A DNA stretch of 64,000 nucleotides from positions 1,286,984 to 1,350,983 of the forward strand of contig CALYLW010000057.1 of the NCBI GenBank assembly GCA_944989445.1, in the 5' to 3' direction. Under the pieces are notes generated by a model. It had not been told where the DNA came from and searched no databases. It saw nothing but the letters and a program-made list of their open reading frames with translations. Within the stretch, counting starts at the first letter, position 1, and each line of letters starts with the position of its first letter. Made by a program: the position numbers and the translations under genes. Origin of the DNA: Ampullaceana balthica. Its lineage: Eukaryota; Mollusca; Gastropoda; Lymnaeidae. Positions 47,630-58,694 of this stretch are shown here, in pieces.

Positions 47630-48555
47630 TGATGTGTAATAGGTGTGTTTAAATAGGTGTGCAATAGGTGTGTTTCAATGATGTGTAATAGTTGTGTTTA
47701 AATAGTGTGTAATAGGTGTGTTTAAATGATGTGTAATAGTGGTGTTTAAGTAGTGTTTAATAGGTGTGTTTAAATGATGTGTAATAGTGATGTTTAAGTA
47801 GTGTGTAATAGGTGTGTTTCAATGAAGTTATAAAAAAATCAAACAAAACCTTAGGCTTTATAAAAATAAACTTTAACAAGTGTAATAGAGATATAAAACT
47901 AAAATGCTACCTCACTTTGGTGAGACCTGCACTAGAATATGCATCTTCTGTATGGGACCCATCCACCAAAGAAAGCATTGATAAACTAGAACAAATTCAA
48001 AAAAGAGCTGCCAGATTCATTACTGGAGAATATTCGAAACTGACAAGAATAACACCATTAGTTAAATCATTAAACCTTGAATCACTAGAGGATAGAAGAA
48101 CCAAGAGCAAAGTAGTAATCATACATAAAGCAATTAATTCTAATTTAGAAATACAACACAAAGATAACTTAATACAGCCCTCAGATAGACATAAGGATAA
48201 AAACACCTTTCTTATTCCGTATGCAAGAACACAAGACATACAAATTTTCATTTTTCCTGTCCAGAATTCGGGCGTGGAATAGGTTGCCTGAAGAAACCAG
48301 GAAAGCCAACACTTTATCAACATTTAAAACTCTAATAAAAATGCAATTATTTTAATAGAAATGCAGGACTAAACACAAACTATAGATAAGCATAGGACAC
48401 AATAATCTTCTATATAGAAGGATCATCTGTAAACTGATAAGATAAGATGTGTAATAGTGGTGTTTAAATAGTTTGTAATAGGTGTGTTTCAATGATGTGT
48501 AATAGTTGTGTTTAAGTAGTGTGTAATAGGTGTGTTTCAATGATGTGTAATAGTA
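47630..48555. repeat. GTGTAATAGGTGTGTTTAAATGAT-type array split by a LINE
   Basis: Imperfect 23-25-bp units (TGTAATAGTGGTGTTTAA) cover 47630-47822 and resume at 48447-48555. The LINE at 47823-48448 lies between the two halves. Confidence 0.85.
47823..48448 (+). mobile_element. LINE 3' part: reverse transcriptase C-terminus plus tail
   Basis: The frame to 48282 encodes the polymerase thumb and C-terminus: YLTLVRPALEYASSVWDPST, then LEQIQKRAARFITGEYS and SLNLESLEDRRTKSKVVIIHKA. After a frameshift come W-NRLPEETRKANTLSTFK-type codons. The 3' UTR ends in ATAATCTTCTATATAGAAGG (a stem-loop) and a GATAAGATAAGATG tail. It is 5'-truncated. This tail equals that of SINE type A. Confidence 0.8.
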
Positions 48556-48594
48556 TCAAAATTCTTTGGACACCAGTGAATTAGTTTTGAAGGG

Positions 48595-48675
48595 CCATCA
48601 AATAACCCACTTGAATTATGGGATAAGCATAAGGTGCAATAATCTTCTAAGAAGAGTCTGTAATGTATAAAATAA
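48595..48675 (+). mobile_element. Remnant of the same LINE 3' tail
   Basis: GGGATAAGCATAAGGTGCAA followed by TAATCTTCTAAGAAGAGTCT matches the terminal 3' UTR and stem-loop of the LINE at 48390-48430. Confidence 0.5.
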
Positions 48676-49195
48676 AATAATATTATTTTTTTCATTTGAC
48701 TTTCATCACAACTTCTACTAAGGCAGGGGCTCCAACCTTTTTTGACTTTAGAACTTTCTTGAATCAGTTTTGATGAGGGAGGAGCTTCATTTCCACAAGG
48801 TTGTAATAAAGGAGGCATGCATTCCAATTTGAGAGACAGATAAAAAAAATTCACCCTTTTCCCCACTTCCCTTTTCAGATTCTCCATGGATAATAGAAAT
48901 ACTCATTGTTTTAAATGATATATTTTTTAATTGTTCAATGAAAGATGGATGCCAGGGTTGTTGGGGGAAAAGTTTTATTTTGATTAAGAGGTTTAGAGTT
49001 GAACCCTTGAACTCTCCTCAACTTGAAGAATGAAATGTTCTCATGGCAGGGCCTCCACATCCACTCCAGCACTCAAGAAGGAAGAAAACAACAACCCGCA
49101 AGCATCTTGTGTTTTTAAATGATCGATGGATTTGATACTTTGGTTTGGTGAAAGTGTTCAGAATAATAATTGAGCAAGAGTTAACAGTTTTCTTG

Positions 49196-49260
49196 TTATA
49201 CTTTTATACAGTTTTCTTGTTATACTATTATACAGTTTTCTTGTTATACTATTATACCAG
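49196..49260 (+). repeat. 24-bp array at the intron 4 acceptor, about 3 copies
   Basis: TTATACAGTTTTCTTG repeats with a 24-bp period; each unit has a pyrimidine-rich stretch and TATACAG. The last unit ends TATACCAG at the real exon 5 acceptor. Confidence 0.85.
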
Positions 49261-49337
49261 ACTGAACAAGGTGCTTCCTTAACACTGGATATATTGCACA
49301 AGAATCTCCACATTCTCATTCCTGGTGGTCTTAAACT
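49261..49337 (+). CDS. Glycoprotein gene, exon 5
   Basis: After ACTATTATACCAG, before CT/GTGAGT. It encodes TEQGASLTLDILHKNLHILI then PGGLK. The acceptor sits at the end of a 24-bp array whose units each end in a TATACAG acceptor-like motif. Confidence 0.75.
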
Positions 49338-49377
49338 GTGAGTTTTATTTATTCATAAGGAAATTTTGACTTTAAGA

Positions 49378-49560
49378 GTTATAATATTCTTCTTATATCT
49401 CTACCATTTCTTCTTATATCTCTACCATTTCTTCTTATTTCTATACCATTTCTTCTTATTTCTATACCATTTCTTCTTATTTCTATACCATTTATTCTTA
49501 TATCGATAACATTTCTCCTTATTTCTCTACCATTTCTTCTTATGTCTCTATCATTTAGGA
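49378..49560. repeat. 20-bp minisatellite, about 9 copies
   Basis: TTCTTATATCTCTACCATTT repeats with ATTTCTATACC variants, in intron 5. The minus-strand RRNGxEI frame is a repeat product. Confidence 0.9.
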
Positions 49561-49640
49561 ATTTTTTTAAATTGATTTTTGAGGATAGTAGGACGAGCTT
49601 ATCCATAAAAAAGTTTTTCTTTGCCATCGCCATCTTAGTA

Positions 49641-51089
49641 CAGTCGAACCCACTTACCTCGAGCTCGGTTAGCTCGACCACCCCACTAACTCAACGTTTT
49701 TTATTGGAGCCGCCAAATTCTCTCTTTGTCTTAGCATTTTTCATCGGCTAATTCGATTTTTCTAAGTCGCCGAAACCTAATACCTCGAGCACAAAAGAGG
49801 GCCAAATTTGCAACTTAACGTTGCTTAGCTCTATCCTCGTCGGTTGGCCTAGCAATGCACTCTGGCATTTTTAGTTCAAAACAGTGTTGACATCTCGCTT
49901 TCTTCGAGACTTCCGGCTATTGTGTGATTCTACGAGGTTTCAATAAAAATTACCAGATGTTTTGCGTGTGTGAATTATTAGTTTGACGTGTATCCATGGA
50001 GTATGTATTCACCCGAGGTACTGGACAATCGCGTTAGAGGTCGTTAATCGTTGTTATTTCGCAGTGCATGTTATATTATTATTAAACTTAATTCATTTTC
50101 TGATGCATTAATCATTTTATTTTTTAAGATAAATATCTTTAGAAATGAAAGAAAGGTTTGTATCGAGAATCGACGGTGGTTTTTATTTAATCAAATAAAA
50201 AATTATTATTCTTTTAAAAGTTTGTTGTTGCTTTGTTACCAGTAAGATACGTGACTGTGACTAACACGCGCATGACGATGAAATCAAATCATTTCTGATA
50301 AGGAATGATTTTTTTAAAAATTCGCTTAGACTTAGTCTTAGTTGCCGGCCGAGGTCAACACACAGCCCACAGCGTGCTGTGATCAACGGTCAAGGCCACA
50401 ATAGTTTTATTTATATTACAAGTTTGATTGACTGAGGAAATTCGAGAGCGTTCTGATAGTAACAGATATCCTGCACGTCAAAAGCATTAAACTTAAAATT
50501 ACCATATTGATTTGTTTATTTGTATTTTAAACTCGCTGATACGACGGCAAACGCGAGCGGCTGTGACGAGACGAGGCTAAAAATTTGACCTTTTTACGCA
50601 TGCGCAGACATTTATAAACTAGTAACTTTTTTTTTATTAAATGGAATCAAAACATACCACAGAGACGTATTCAAAGTCCTTTACTTCGGCATAAATATAT
50701 ATATAAAAATAATAAAATATATATATAAAAACTCCCGATTAGTCATAACTTTTCCCGTCTTTCAAGGCCGAGAATTTTTTTTTAGAATTCCCGACTTTTT
50801 CCCGTTTTCCTGAGTGGGAACCATGGTTATATTTAAATTTTAAACGGTCCATAAAAACGAACGGTCATTACAACCTTAGGAAAGAGTGAAGAAATATACG
50901 GGTTCCGATACGATTCCGATTAATCGTCCCATCACTAATTAACGCTAACTAATTAATCACGTACATAAAGAAATTTCAAGCACATGTTAAAAATTTGCCG
51001 CCATATTGGTTTTCGTTTTAACTCGATCATCGGTTATGTCGACGCCATTTTTCATACCCCAACGCCGTCGACTTTACCAGTTTCGACTG
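49641..51089 (+). mobile_element. Tigger/pogo-like element, copy 1
   Basis: CAGTCGAACCCACTTACCTC at the left and GTCGACTTTACCAGTTTCGACTG at the right, inside a TA duplication. The left-end consensus CAGTCGAACCC is typical of Tigger-type pogo elements. The 1.45-kb interior is shared with the copies at 57093 and 61897 and has no transposase frame. Confidence 0.75.
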
Positions 51090-51206
51090 TATTTCAATGA
51101 GCTCCACAGCTCATTTCATAAACTCATTCCCCATTTGTTCTTGCGCCTATGACCTTCACAGTCAAAATCAGTTTATCCAGCGAGTTAATTTATCAAGTAT
51201 CTGTGG

Positions 51207-51788
51207 CTATGGCGGATTAAGGGGGGGGGGCTGAACGGGCTAAAGCCAGGGGCCCCCGACTATTTAGGGGCCCCCAAATTTATTATATTATAATAAAGGT
51301 GTACAACTTTTTTAATGAATCCCTAAAAATATAATAAATTAAATAAATTACTAAAATCTTATGTATTAATCTGATCGCTATTCGGACCCGATAGTGAATA
51401 CTTTTTATATCTTTTAAATTAATATGTCCCATCTAGATTTGGTGGTCTAGTGGCAGCGTACAGGCTTGTAGTGCAAGCAGTGTTGGGTTCGAATCCCATT
51501 GGGGGTATAATTTATTTTTTTTAATTTGTCTTTTTAAATTTTTAAAAATCTTTTTGCACTCAATTTTACGATACCAGCAAACAGTTATTTCTTCGTGTTC
51601 AGTTTTTTGATGAATCCGATCCCGTAGTACAGAAAAAGTATGAGAAAGGAACCAATGGACTATTTAGTTACAGTTATAGTCTTATATTATTAGCTGTCAG
51701 CAATCATTTTATTTAAAGGGACGCTGGCTGGATAGGGCCCCAGTTTGAATTGCAGCCAGGGGCCCCTTGTAGTCTTAATCCGCCCCTG
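51207..51788 (+). mobile_element. hAT-type non-autonomous element carrying a tRNA-like segment
   Basis: The left end CTATGGCGGATTAAG pairs with CTTAATCCGCCCCTG at the right. The 8-bp duplication ATCTGTGG (51199-51206 and 51789-51796) is exact. Its first ~100 bp resemble the start of the ZMYM1-like hAT at 34833, so that family probably supplied the transposase. Confidence 0.8.
51436..51506 (+). other. tRNA-like (SINE head-like) segment
   Basis: Box A-like TGGTCTAGTGG and box B-like GGGTTCGAATCCC with a GCTT/AAGC stem between them. The outer arms do not pair into an acceptor stem, so it is not a credible functional tRNA. A fossil SINE head or tRNA pseudogene carried by the hAT is likelier. Confidence 0.5.
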
Positions 51789-51951
51789 ATCTGTGGGTCA
51801 CTAACCTCAAAATATCCTAAAATCCCCCTTTTGTATACATGTCATTTTCTGTTGTTTGTTTTTTTTAATGTTAAAAACAAACAACAATGAAATTTTTATT
51901 TATAAATTACACTGTTGTTTTTTTAACCTGTATTTTTTACTTTTAACTCAG

Positions 51952-52090
51952 GGGACCCATAGAAAGAGTAGAAGTTCGAGAAAATACCTCCATAATCTGG
52001 AATGTGACGGTGACAGAAAAACATAGCAACGCTGATTCAGTCCTTGTCCTGTGGAAAAATCTTAGTGCCACCGAGCAGGAAGAATTATTA
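51952..52090 (+). CDS. Glycoprotein gene, exon 6
   Basis: After TTTTAACTCAG, before TTA/GTAGGT. It encodes GPIERVEVRENTSIIWNVTV and TEKHSNADSVLVLWKNLSAT with three sequons; a beta-rich, Ig- or FN3-like alternation of hydrophobic residues. Confidence 0.8.
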
Positions 52091-52214
52091 GTAGGTCATT
52101 GTATTTTTGGTTAGAAATAAAGGCTTAAAAGGGTTGGTTATAAGAAACAGTGGGAGACAATTTGTTGCAAGGGGAGAATTATACAAGAGTTATGCATCTT
52201 TTTATTATTTTTAT

Positions 52215-52412
52215 TTTGTTGTTAATTGTGTGTGTGTGTGTGTGATCCAAGCAACATAACCCTTGAATCCAATGTTTGTTGTTATTTGTGTGTGTGTGTG
52301 AGGGGTGTGATCAGAACAATATAACCCTTAAATCCAATGTTTGTTGTTAATTGTGAGGGTTGTGGGGTGTGTGATCAAAGCAACATGACCCTTAAATCCA
52401 ATGTTTGTTGTT
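52215..52412. repeat. About 3 imperfect units with (GT)n tracts
   Basis: GTTGTTAATTGTGTGTGTG, GCAACATAACCC and TCCAATGTTTGTTG recur about every 60-65 bp just before exon 7. Confidence 0.75.
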
Positions 52413-52449
52413 TTCATTGTTTCATTTATTTCTGCATCTTTCAAACTAG

Positions 52450-52521
52450 AAAAACAAGCTGGTATTGAATGTGGTGGGATCTGAAAAATCTTTAGCAGAA
52501 GATATTCTTTACACAGGACAG
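52450..52521 (+). CDS. Glycoprotein gene, exon 7
   Basis: After TTTCAAACTAG, before CAG/GTGGGC. 24 codons: KNKLVLNVVGSEKSLAEDIL then YTGQ. Phase 0 at both ends. Confidence 0.75.
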
Positions 52522-52832
52522 GTGGGCAACATATAACTAATTTACTAATGTTGTTGAGTTCTGGTAATGTAAGCACTAACATTAATATAATACATTATCA
52601 ACAAGTTGGCCAAAACTGAACAATTTATATTATTTAAAAAGTTAAAAATCTATTCCATTTTGTTAGGTGCTAAATGATAGAACCAAGATCTAAAAAACAT
52701 GCAACATCCAATACTATGAAATACTTACCTCCGTAGGCATGATTTAGTAATATACCTCATGTGGGCTACCACTGTGACTTAACAAACTTTCATTAAAGCG
52801 TCAGTTTTTTTTGTTTTTTTTTAAACATATTT

Positions 52833-53130
52833 ACAGTAACTTTGTTTATGAAAACATGGTTACAGTAACTTTGTTTATGAAAACATGGTTACAGTAACTT
52901 TGTTTATGAAAACATGGTTAAAGTAACTTTGTTTATGAAAACATGGTTACAGTAATTTGTTTGTGAAAACATAGTTTCAGTAACTTTGTTTATGAAAACA
53001 TGGTTACAGTAACTTTGTTTATGAAAACATGTTTACAGTAACTTTGTTTATCAAAATAGGTTTACAGTAAATTTCTTTATGAAAACATGTTTACAGTAAC
53101 TTTGTTTATTAAAACATGTTTACATTAACT
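52833..53130. repeat. 29-bp minisatellite, about 10 copies, intron 7
   Basis: TTACAGTAACTTTGTTTATG plus AAAACATGG repeats with variants; each unit includes a TTTACAG or TTACAG acceptor-like word upstream of the exon 8 acceptor. Confidence 0.9.
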
Positions 53131-53171
53131 TTATTAAAGCCACTTATCCCCTGACTTGTACTTCTCATCAG

Positions 53172-53321
53172 CACTTCACTGAAGGCCTGCTGGGTCCACT
53201 CCATGAGAAGTACAGTGACAGTGGCTGGCTGGTGTCCAGCAAATTTCTAGGTCCACTGGCTGAAGACCCCATAGCCGCAGTGCCCTCAGGACCCTGTGCC
53301 CCTACTGGCTCTTACTACATG
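53172..53321 (+). CDS. Glycoprotein gene, exon 8
   Basis: After TACTTCTCATCAG, before ATG/GTGAGT. 50 codons, including GWLVSSKFLGPLAEDP and SGPCAPTGSYYM. Phase 0 at both ends. Confidence 0.8.
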
Positions 53322-53814
53322 GTGAGTGTCCTAGGACTCCGTAAGTTTAATTTTTAGTTAATGCCCTTGACCTATAGATCAGGGATGTCCAAAGTCCGGC
53401 CCGCGGGCCAAAAACGGCCCGCGAAGCCATTTTAATTGGTCCGCGGGCTTAACTGAAATAATTAATTAACTGACGTATTATTTCTGTAAATATGGTATAT
53501 TTATTAGAAAAATAGAAATTTTGTACTGTTTCGAGTCTGTCAAATGATGGCGATAATCTGTGATTATTATTTTTTGTAAACAAAGTGGAAATTGGTTGTT
53601 TTAAAACCCGATGAAGTTAATTGTACTAAAACTTTAACAGCCTACCTTAAAATTTGCTGACGTAATCGTCGACTCGGAAGGGGAAACGAATAATGCGTCG
53701 GTGAACTTAAAAATTTAAATAGTTTTTTTTTATCACAATTTTTTAAACAACATTTCCGGCTTTTGTTATATTCAACACATTTTGCAAAAGCGTAAAAAAT
53801 TGACTTTTTTCGAT

Positions 53815-55161
53815 AGCCTGTGATGAAACCACTGACGCATCTGACACTGCACAACTTCTACAAATTTTTAGAGGAGTTAATGATGACATGTGTGTGAGTG
53901 AAGAATTACTTGACCTTCAGAGTCTTAAAGACCAAACAAGGGGAAAAGATTTATTTACTTCTGTTTTTTCTGCTGTCAATGACATTAAACTACCTTGGAA
54001 AAAAATATCTGGAATTATTACTGATGGTGCACCTGCCATGATTGGTGAGCATAGTGGACTAACAACACTTATCTGTAACAAAGTCAGTGAGGAGGGTGGC
54101 AAAGCCTTTAAACTTCACTGTATCATCCACCAACAAGTTCTTTGTGCCAAACATCTTAGATGTGATCATGTCATTAAGCCAGTAATAAAAGCTATAAACT
54201 CTATTCCCCCTAAAGCCCTCTTTCACCGCCAGTTTCAGCAGTTTCTGCTTGACATCCAGGGAGAATACGAAGATGTTGTGTATTAAAATGATGAAAGGTG
54301 GCTCGGTCGGGGAACAGCACTTCAGCGCTTCTACACGAAGATATTGTGTATCACAATGATGAAAGGTGGCTCGGTCGGGGGACAGCACTTCAGCGCTTTT
54401 ACGCACTTAAAAAAGAAATTGGGCAATTCATGCAAGATAAGGGACAACCAATGCCAGAATTATCTGATACTGCTTGGCTGGCAGATTTAGCATTTTTAGT
54501 TTATATGACAAGATATCTAAACGTACTTAAAACAAATCTTCAAGGTCAAAATGCGGTGGTTAAGCCAATTATATTCACATATCAAGGCCTTTAGGAACAA
54601 GCTGGACATTTTATAAAGGCAACTGTCTCAATGCAGCCTAATACCACACATTTCCCCTCACTACAGGAAATCATGACAAGTTTCCCAGAAAGAAGCTTCA
54701 ATGAGCAAATGCAGAGGTATGTTGCAGATATCACATCCCTGGCTGATGAATTTCAAAGACGCTTTCAGGACTTTGCAACTATTGAAAAGGACATTATGTT
54801 ATTTTCTTCACATTTCTCTGTTGACCCTGATAATACTCCAGGCAATCTGCAGTTGGAACTCATTGAGCTGCAAAGTGATAATGAAATTCGAAGCAGACAA
54901 TAACAGCTTTCTCTCAACGATTTTTACCGACAACTGGATAGAGAGAGATTCAAAGAGATTCGAACATTTGCTAAAACAATGCTCAGCTTGTTTGGCTCGA
55001 CATACTGGTGTGAGCAGACATTTTCAATTATGAATTTTAACAAGAACCCTGTGAGGGCAAGAATAAGTGACTCTCACCTACGTGATATCATACGTATCAA
55101 AAGCAGTGGCATTGAGCCTGACCTCAATTATTCAAGATCTCAGTTTCACCCTTCACATTAA
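53815..55161 (+). pseudogene. hAT transposase (GTF2IRD2-like), disrupted
   Basis: Order of conserved parts: CDETTDASDTAQLLQIFRGV, ELLDLQSLKDQTRGKDLF, KKISGIITDGAPAMIGEHSG, FKLHCIIHQQVLCAKHL, then NDERWLGRGTALQRFYALKK, LSDTAWLADLAFLVYMTRYL, and the C-terminal MLSLFGSTYWCEQTFSIMNF (hATC). Damage: a 67-bp tandem duplication (54269-54402) that shifts the frame, TAG at 54592 and TAA at 54901. The BED finger region is missing. Apart from these few lesions it is well preserved, so inactivation is fairly recent. Confidence 0.85.
54269..54402. repeat. 67-bp tandem duplication inside the transposase pseudogene
   Basis: CGAAGATGTTGTGTATTAAA at 54269 and CGAAGATATTGTGTATCACA at 54336 begin two copies sharing GAAAGGTGGCTCGGTCGGGG and CACTTCAGCGCTT. 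67 is not a multiple of three, hence the frame change. Confidence 0.9.
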
Positions 55162-55587
55162 TATTTTGCTATAAAAACTTCTAAACTTATGTCATTTTTA
55201 TATAATTTTAATCCTGCCCGCAAGGATCTTCATTTCAAGGAATTCGGCCCGCCATGCAAAACGTTTGGACACCCCTGCTATAGATCCTTAAGTTTTATTG
55301 TTAGTTACTGCCCTTTGACAGGTTTTCTCAATTATTTTAAGAATCAATTAGAAAACATTTTAAAATTTGTCCAAGTGTGAAAGAGTTCTTATAACGCTTG
55401 ATTACAATTTTTAAAAAGAGTTCTATTGAAATTTTATTTTTTTACTTGGCATATCTCATGATTGCTATAAAATATCTGTATAAGGAGTGACATTAACGTC
55501 TCACAGTGTCACATTACGTTTTAGGTGCTTAAATACATGGCATGGGTTGTGGATGAATCTTTAATGACTAGAGAAGTCCTTTTGAAA

Positions 55588-56003
55588 ACAAGTGTTAAAG
55601 TGCTGTTGTCATGATTTTACTAAATACAAGTGTTAAAATGGTGTTGTAATAAGTTTACACAATACAAGTGTTGAAAAGGTGTTGTAATAAGTTTACACAA
55701 TACAAGTGTTGAAAAGGTGTTGTAATAAGTTTACACAATACAAGTGTTGAAAAGGTGTTGTAATAAGTTTACACAATACAAGTGTTGAAAAGGTGTTGTA
55801 ATAAGTTTACACAATACAAGTGTTGAAAAGGTGTTGTAATAAGTTTACACAATACAAGTGTTGAAAAGGTGTTGTAATAAGTTTACACAATACAAGTGTT
55901 GAAAAGGTGTTGTAATAAGTTTACACAATACAAGTGTTAAAAAGGTGTTGTAATAAGTTTACACAATACAAGTGTTAAAAAGGTGTTGTGATAAGTTTAC
56001 ACC
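55588..56003. repeat. 38-bp minisatellite, about 11 copies, intron 8
   Basis: CAAGTGTTGAAAAGGTGTTG plus TAATAAGTTTACACAATA repeats; the central copies are identical. Confidence 0.95.
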
Positions 56004-56093
56004 ACTGGGGGACAAAAGTTTGATAGCATTATTGAAGAACTTATTCTTGTGTTGGGGCAACAAAAAAATCAAATTTTAGTTGTTTGATTTCAG

Positions 56094-56235
56094 GCCTACC
56101 TCCAGTCTGTGCACGTCACAGCTCACGGTATTCTGGGAATGACTGTGTTGGAGAACAGAGCCTACATCACGGCCGTGCTTCACGTGGAGAGGGAGGAGAT
56201 ACAGACCATCAGAATATCAGGACCTGAGCTTGTAG
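56094..56235 (+). CDS. Glycoprotein gene, exon 9
   Basis: After TTTGATTTCAG, before GTAG/GTAATG. It encodes AYLQSVHVTAHGILGMTVLE and ITAVLHVEREEIQTIRISGP. Ends with one base of an Ala codon. Confidence 0.8.
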
Positions 56236-56304
56236 GTAATGGAAGAAATCAAACAGATTTTAAAAAAACATAACATCATCAGTTACTTTAGCAATTTGTG
56301 CAAA

Positions 56305-56540
56305 AATTCTGTTGCTTTGAGTTCGAGTCTCGCTGATGGCAGGATCTTGTTCCCGAGACTAAAGGGCGTCCCTGAGTCCACCCATCTCTGAATGGGTACC
56401 TGACATCAGTTGGGGAAGTAAAGGCGGCTAGGCATTGTGCTAGCCACACAATCACCTCGTATGCCGTGGTTATAAAAACTTGTGAACGTTGCTTCACTTG
56501 CCCCATAGGCGAGCATGGTCTGAAAAAGGGAACTTTACTT
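56305..56540 (+). mobile_element. SINE type B, 5'-truncated, intron 9
   Basis: Starts at box B (GAGTTCGAGTCTC), then GGGCGTCCCTGAGTCCACCC, GAATGGGTACCTGACATCAG, ACCTCGTATGCCGTGG, GTGAACGTTGCTTCACTTGC and ATGGTCTGAAAAAGGGAACT. It holds a single copy of the segment amplified in the SINE at 25612. Confidence 0.8.
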
Positions 56541-56866
56541 TTTTACTTTTCTGTTGCTTTGGTTTCTTGTAACTCGGGTGGGAAAAGATAAACCCTGTTT
56601 GTTCCTGCAGCTAACATGTTTTAATATTTTTCATTATATTTTTAACCTTTTTGTATACTTCTATACATGTATGAGAATTAGTAAATGAACTTTAATGCTT
56701 GTAATTGTTGGAACTTTTTTTCCTTTAACATGTCTACGAAGGTCTCTATATTTTCAACATGTGGAAAAAAATAATTAATTTACGTCACTCATAGAAACGG
56801 AATAAAACTATATGATGTACTACAGGACTGCGATAAAGCTTTTAAATAAAACACTTTGACTTTCAG

Positions 56867-56962
56867 CCATTCCCCCCATTGAGCTGAATGTGACTCCGTC
56901 TTTCAATGGCGTCCTGGTGGCATCTGTTGATATCAGCGGTCAGCTGCCTTTCATTAACACAG
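56867..56962 (+). CDS. Glycoprotein gene, exon 10
   Basis: After GACTTTCAG, before ACAG/GTACCA. It encodes IPPIELNVTPSFNGVLVASV and DISGQLPFINT, with one sequon. Confidence 0.8.
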
Positions 56963-57092
56963 GTACCAAGGCCAAACCCTAGGCCTGTTAATTATGATCA
57001 TTTAGCTTTGCTGGAACTGTGTCAGTTTAGTCATATCAATTGAGTTCTTTGCTGGCTTTCTTTTTTAATCATACATTCAGATATGTGTATTA

Positions 57093-58576
57093 CAGTCGAA
57101 CCCACTTACCTCGAGCTCGGTTAGCTCGACCACCCCACTAACTCGACTTTTTTTATTGGAACCGCCAAATTCTCTCTTTGTCTTAGCATTTTTTCATCGG
57201 CTAATTCGATTTTTCTAAGTCGCCGAAACCTAGTACCTCAAGCACAAAAGAGGGCCAAATTTGCAACTTAACTTGGTTAGCTCGATCCTCGTCGGTTGGC
57301 CTAGCAATGCACTCTGGCATTTTTAGTTCAAAACAGTGTTGACATCTCGCTTTTCTTCGAGACTTCCGGCTATTGTGTGATTCTACGAGATTTCAATAAC
57401 AATTACCGGGTGTTTTCCTTGTGTGAATTATTAGTTCGACGTGTATCCATGGAGTATGTATTCACCCGAGGTATTGGACAATCGCGTTAGAGGTCGTTAA
57501 TTGTCATTTCGCAGTGCATGTTATATTATTATTAAATTTAATTCATTTTCTGATGTATTAATCATTTTATTTTTTAAGATAAACGAATATCTTTAGAAAT
57601 GAAAATAAAGGTTTGTATCGAGAATCGACTGTGGTTTTTATTTAATCAAATAAAAAAATTATTATTCTTTTAAAAGTTTGTTGTTGCTTTGTTACCAGTA
57701 AGATACGTGACTGTGACTTACACGCACGTGACGATGAAATCAAATCATTTCTGATAAGGAATGATTTTTTTAAAAATTCGCTTAGACTTATTTGCCGGCC
57801 GAGGTCTAACACAGTACACACAGCCCACAGTGTGCTGTGATCAACGGTCAAGGCCACAATAGTTTTATTTATATTACAAGTTTGATTGACTGAGGAAATT
57901 CGAGAGCGTTCTGATAGTAACAGATATCCTGCACGTCAAAAGCATTAAACTTAAAATAACCATATTAATTTGTTTATTTGTATTATAAATTCGCTGCTGA
58001 TACGAAGGCAAACGCGAGCGGCTATACCATGCCACACGCAGGTGACACGGCGAGGCGAAAAATTTGACCTTTTAACGCATGCACAGACAATTATAAACTG
58101 GTAACTTTTTTTTTATTAAATGGAATCGAAACATACCACTACCACAGAGTCGTAATCAAAGTCCTTTACTTCGGCATAAATATATATATAAAAATAATAA
58201 AATATATATATAAAAACTGCCGATTAGTCATAACTTTTCCCGACTTTCAAGGCCGAGAAATTTTTTTAAAGAATTCCCGACCTTTTCCCGTTTTTTGCTG
58301 AGTGGGAACCATGGTTATATTTAAATTTTAAACGGTCCTTAAAACGAACGATCATTACAACCCTAGGAAAGCGTGAAGAAATATTAGGGCTCCGATACGA
58401 TTCTGATTAATCGTCCCATCACTAATTAATGCTAACTAATTAATCACGTACATAAAGAAATTTCAAGCACTTGTTAATATTTTGCCGCCATATTGGTTTT
58501 CGTTTTAACTCGATCATCGGTTATGTCGACGCCATTTTTCATACCCAAACGCCGTCGACTTAACCGGTTTCGACTG
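57093..58576 (+). mobile_element. Tigger/pogo-like element, copy 2, intron 10
   Basis: CAGTCGAACCCACTTACCTC to TTAACCGGTTTCGACTG, TA on both sides (57091-57092 and 58577-58578). It is collinear with copy 1 with small indels, in the same orientation. No transposase frame. Confidence 0.8.
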
Positions 58577-58694
58577 TATTTGAGATATGTATTGTATTTG
58601 AGATGTGAATGTTAAATAAATATGTATGTTAATTGATATGTGTATGTTAATTGAAATGTGTATGTTAATTAAGATGTGTATGTTAAAAAAATAT

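Larger units (their letters stand above)
53380..55277 (+). mobile_element. GTF2IRD2-like hAT element with intact ends, intron 8
   Basis: CAGGGATGTCCAAAGTCCGG at the left and ACGTTTGGACACCCCTG at the right are hAT ends. Flanks CTATAGAT (53372-53379 and 55278-55285) are an exact 8-bp duplication. It carries a damaged transposase (53815-55161) lacking its N-terminal zinc finger. Confidence 0.85.

Noticed and set aside
51436..51506. Functional tRNA gene
   Set aside because: Internal promoter boxes are good, but the acceptor stem does not pair and it sits inside a transposon.
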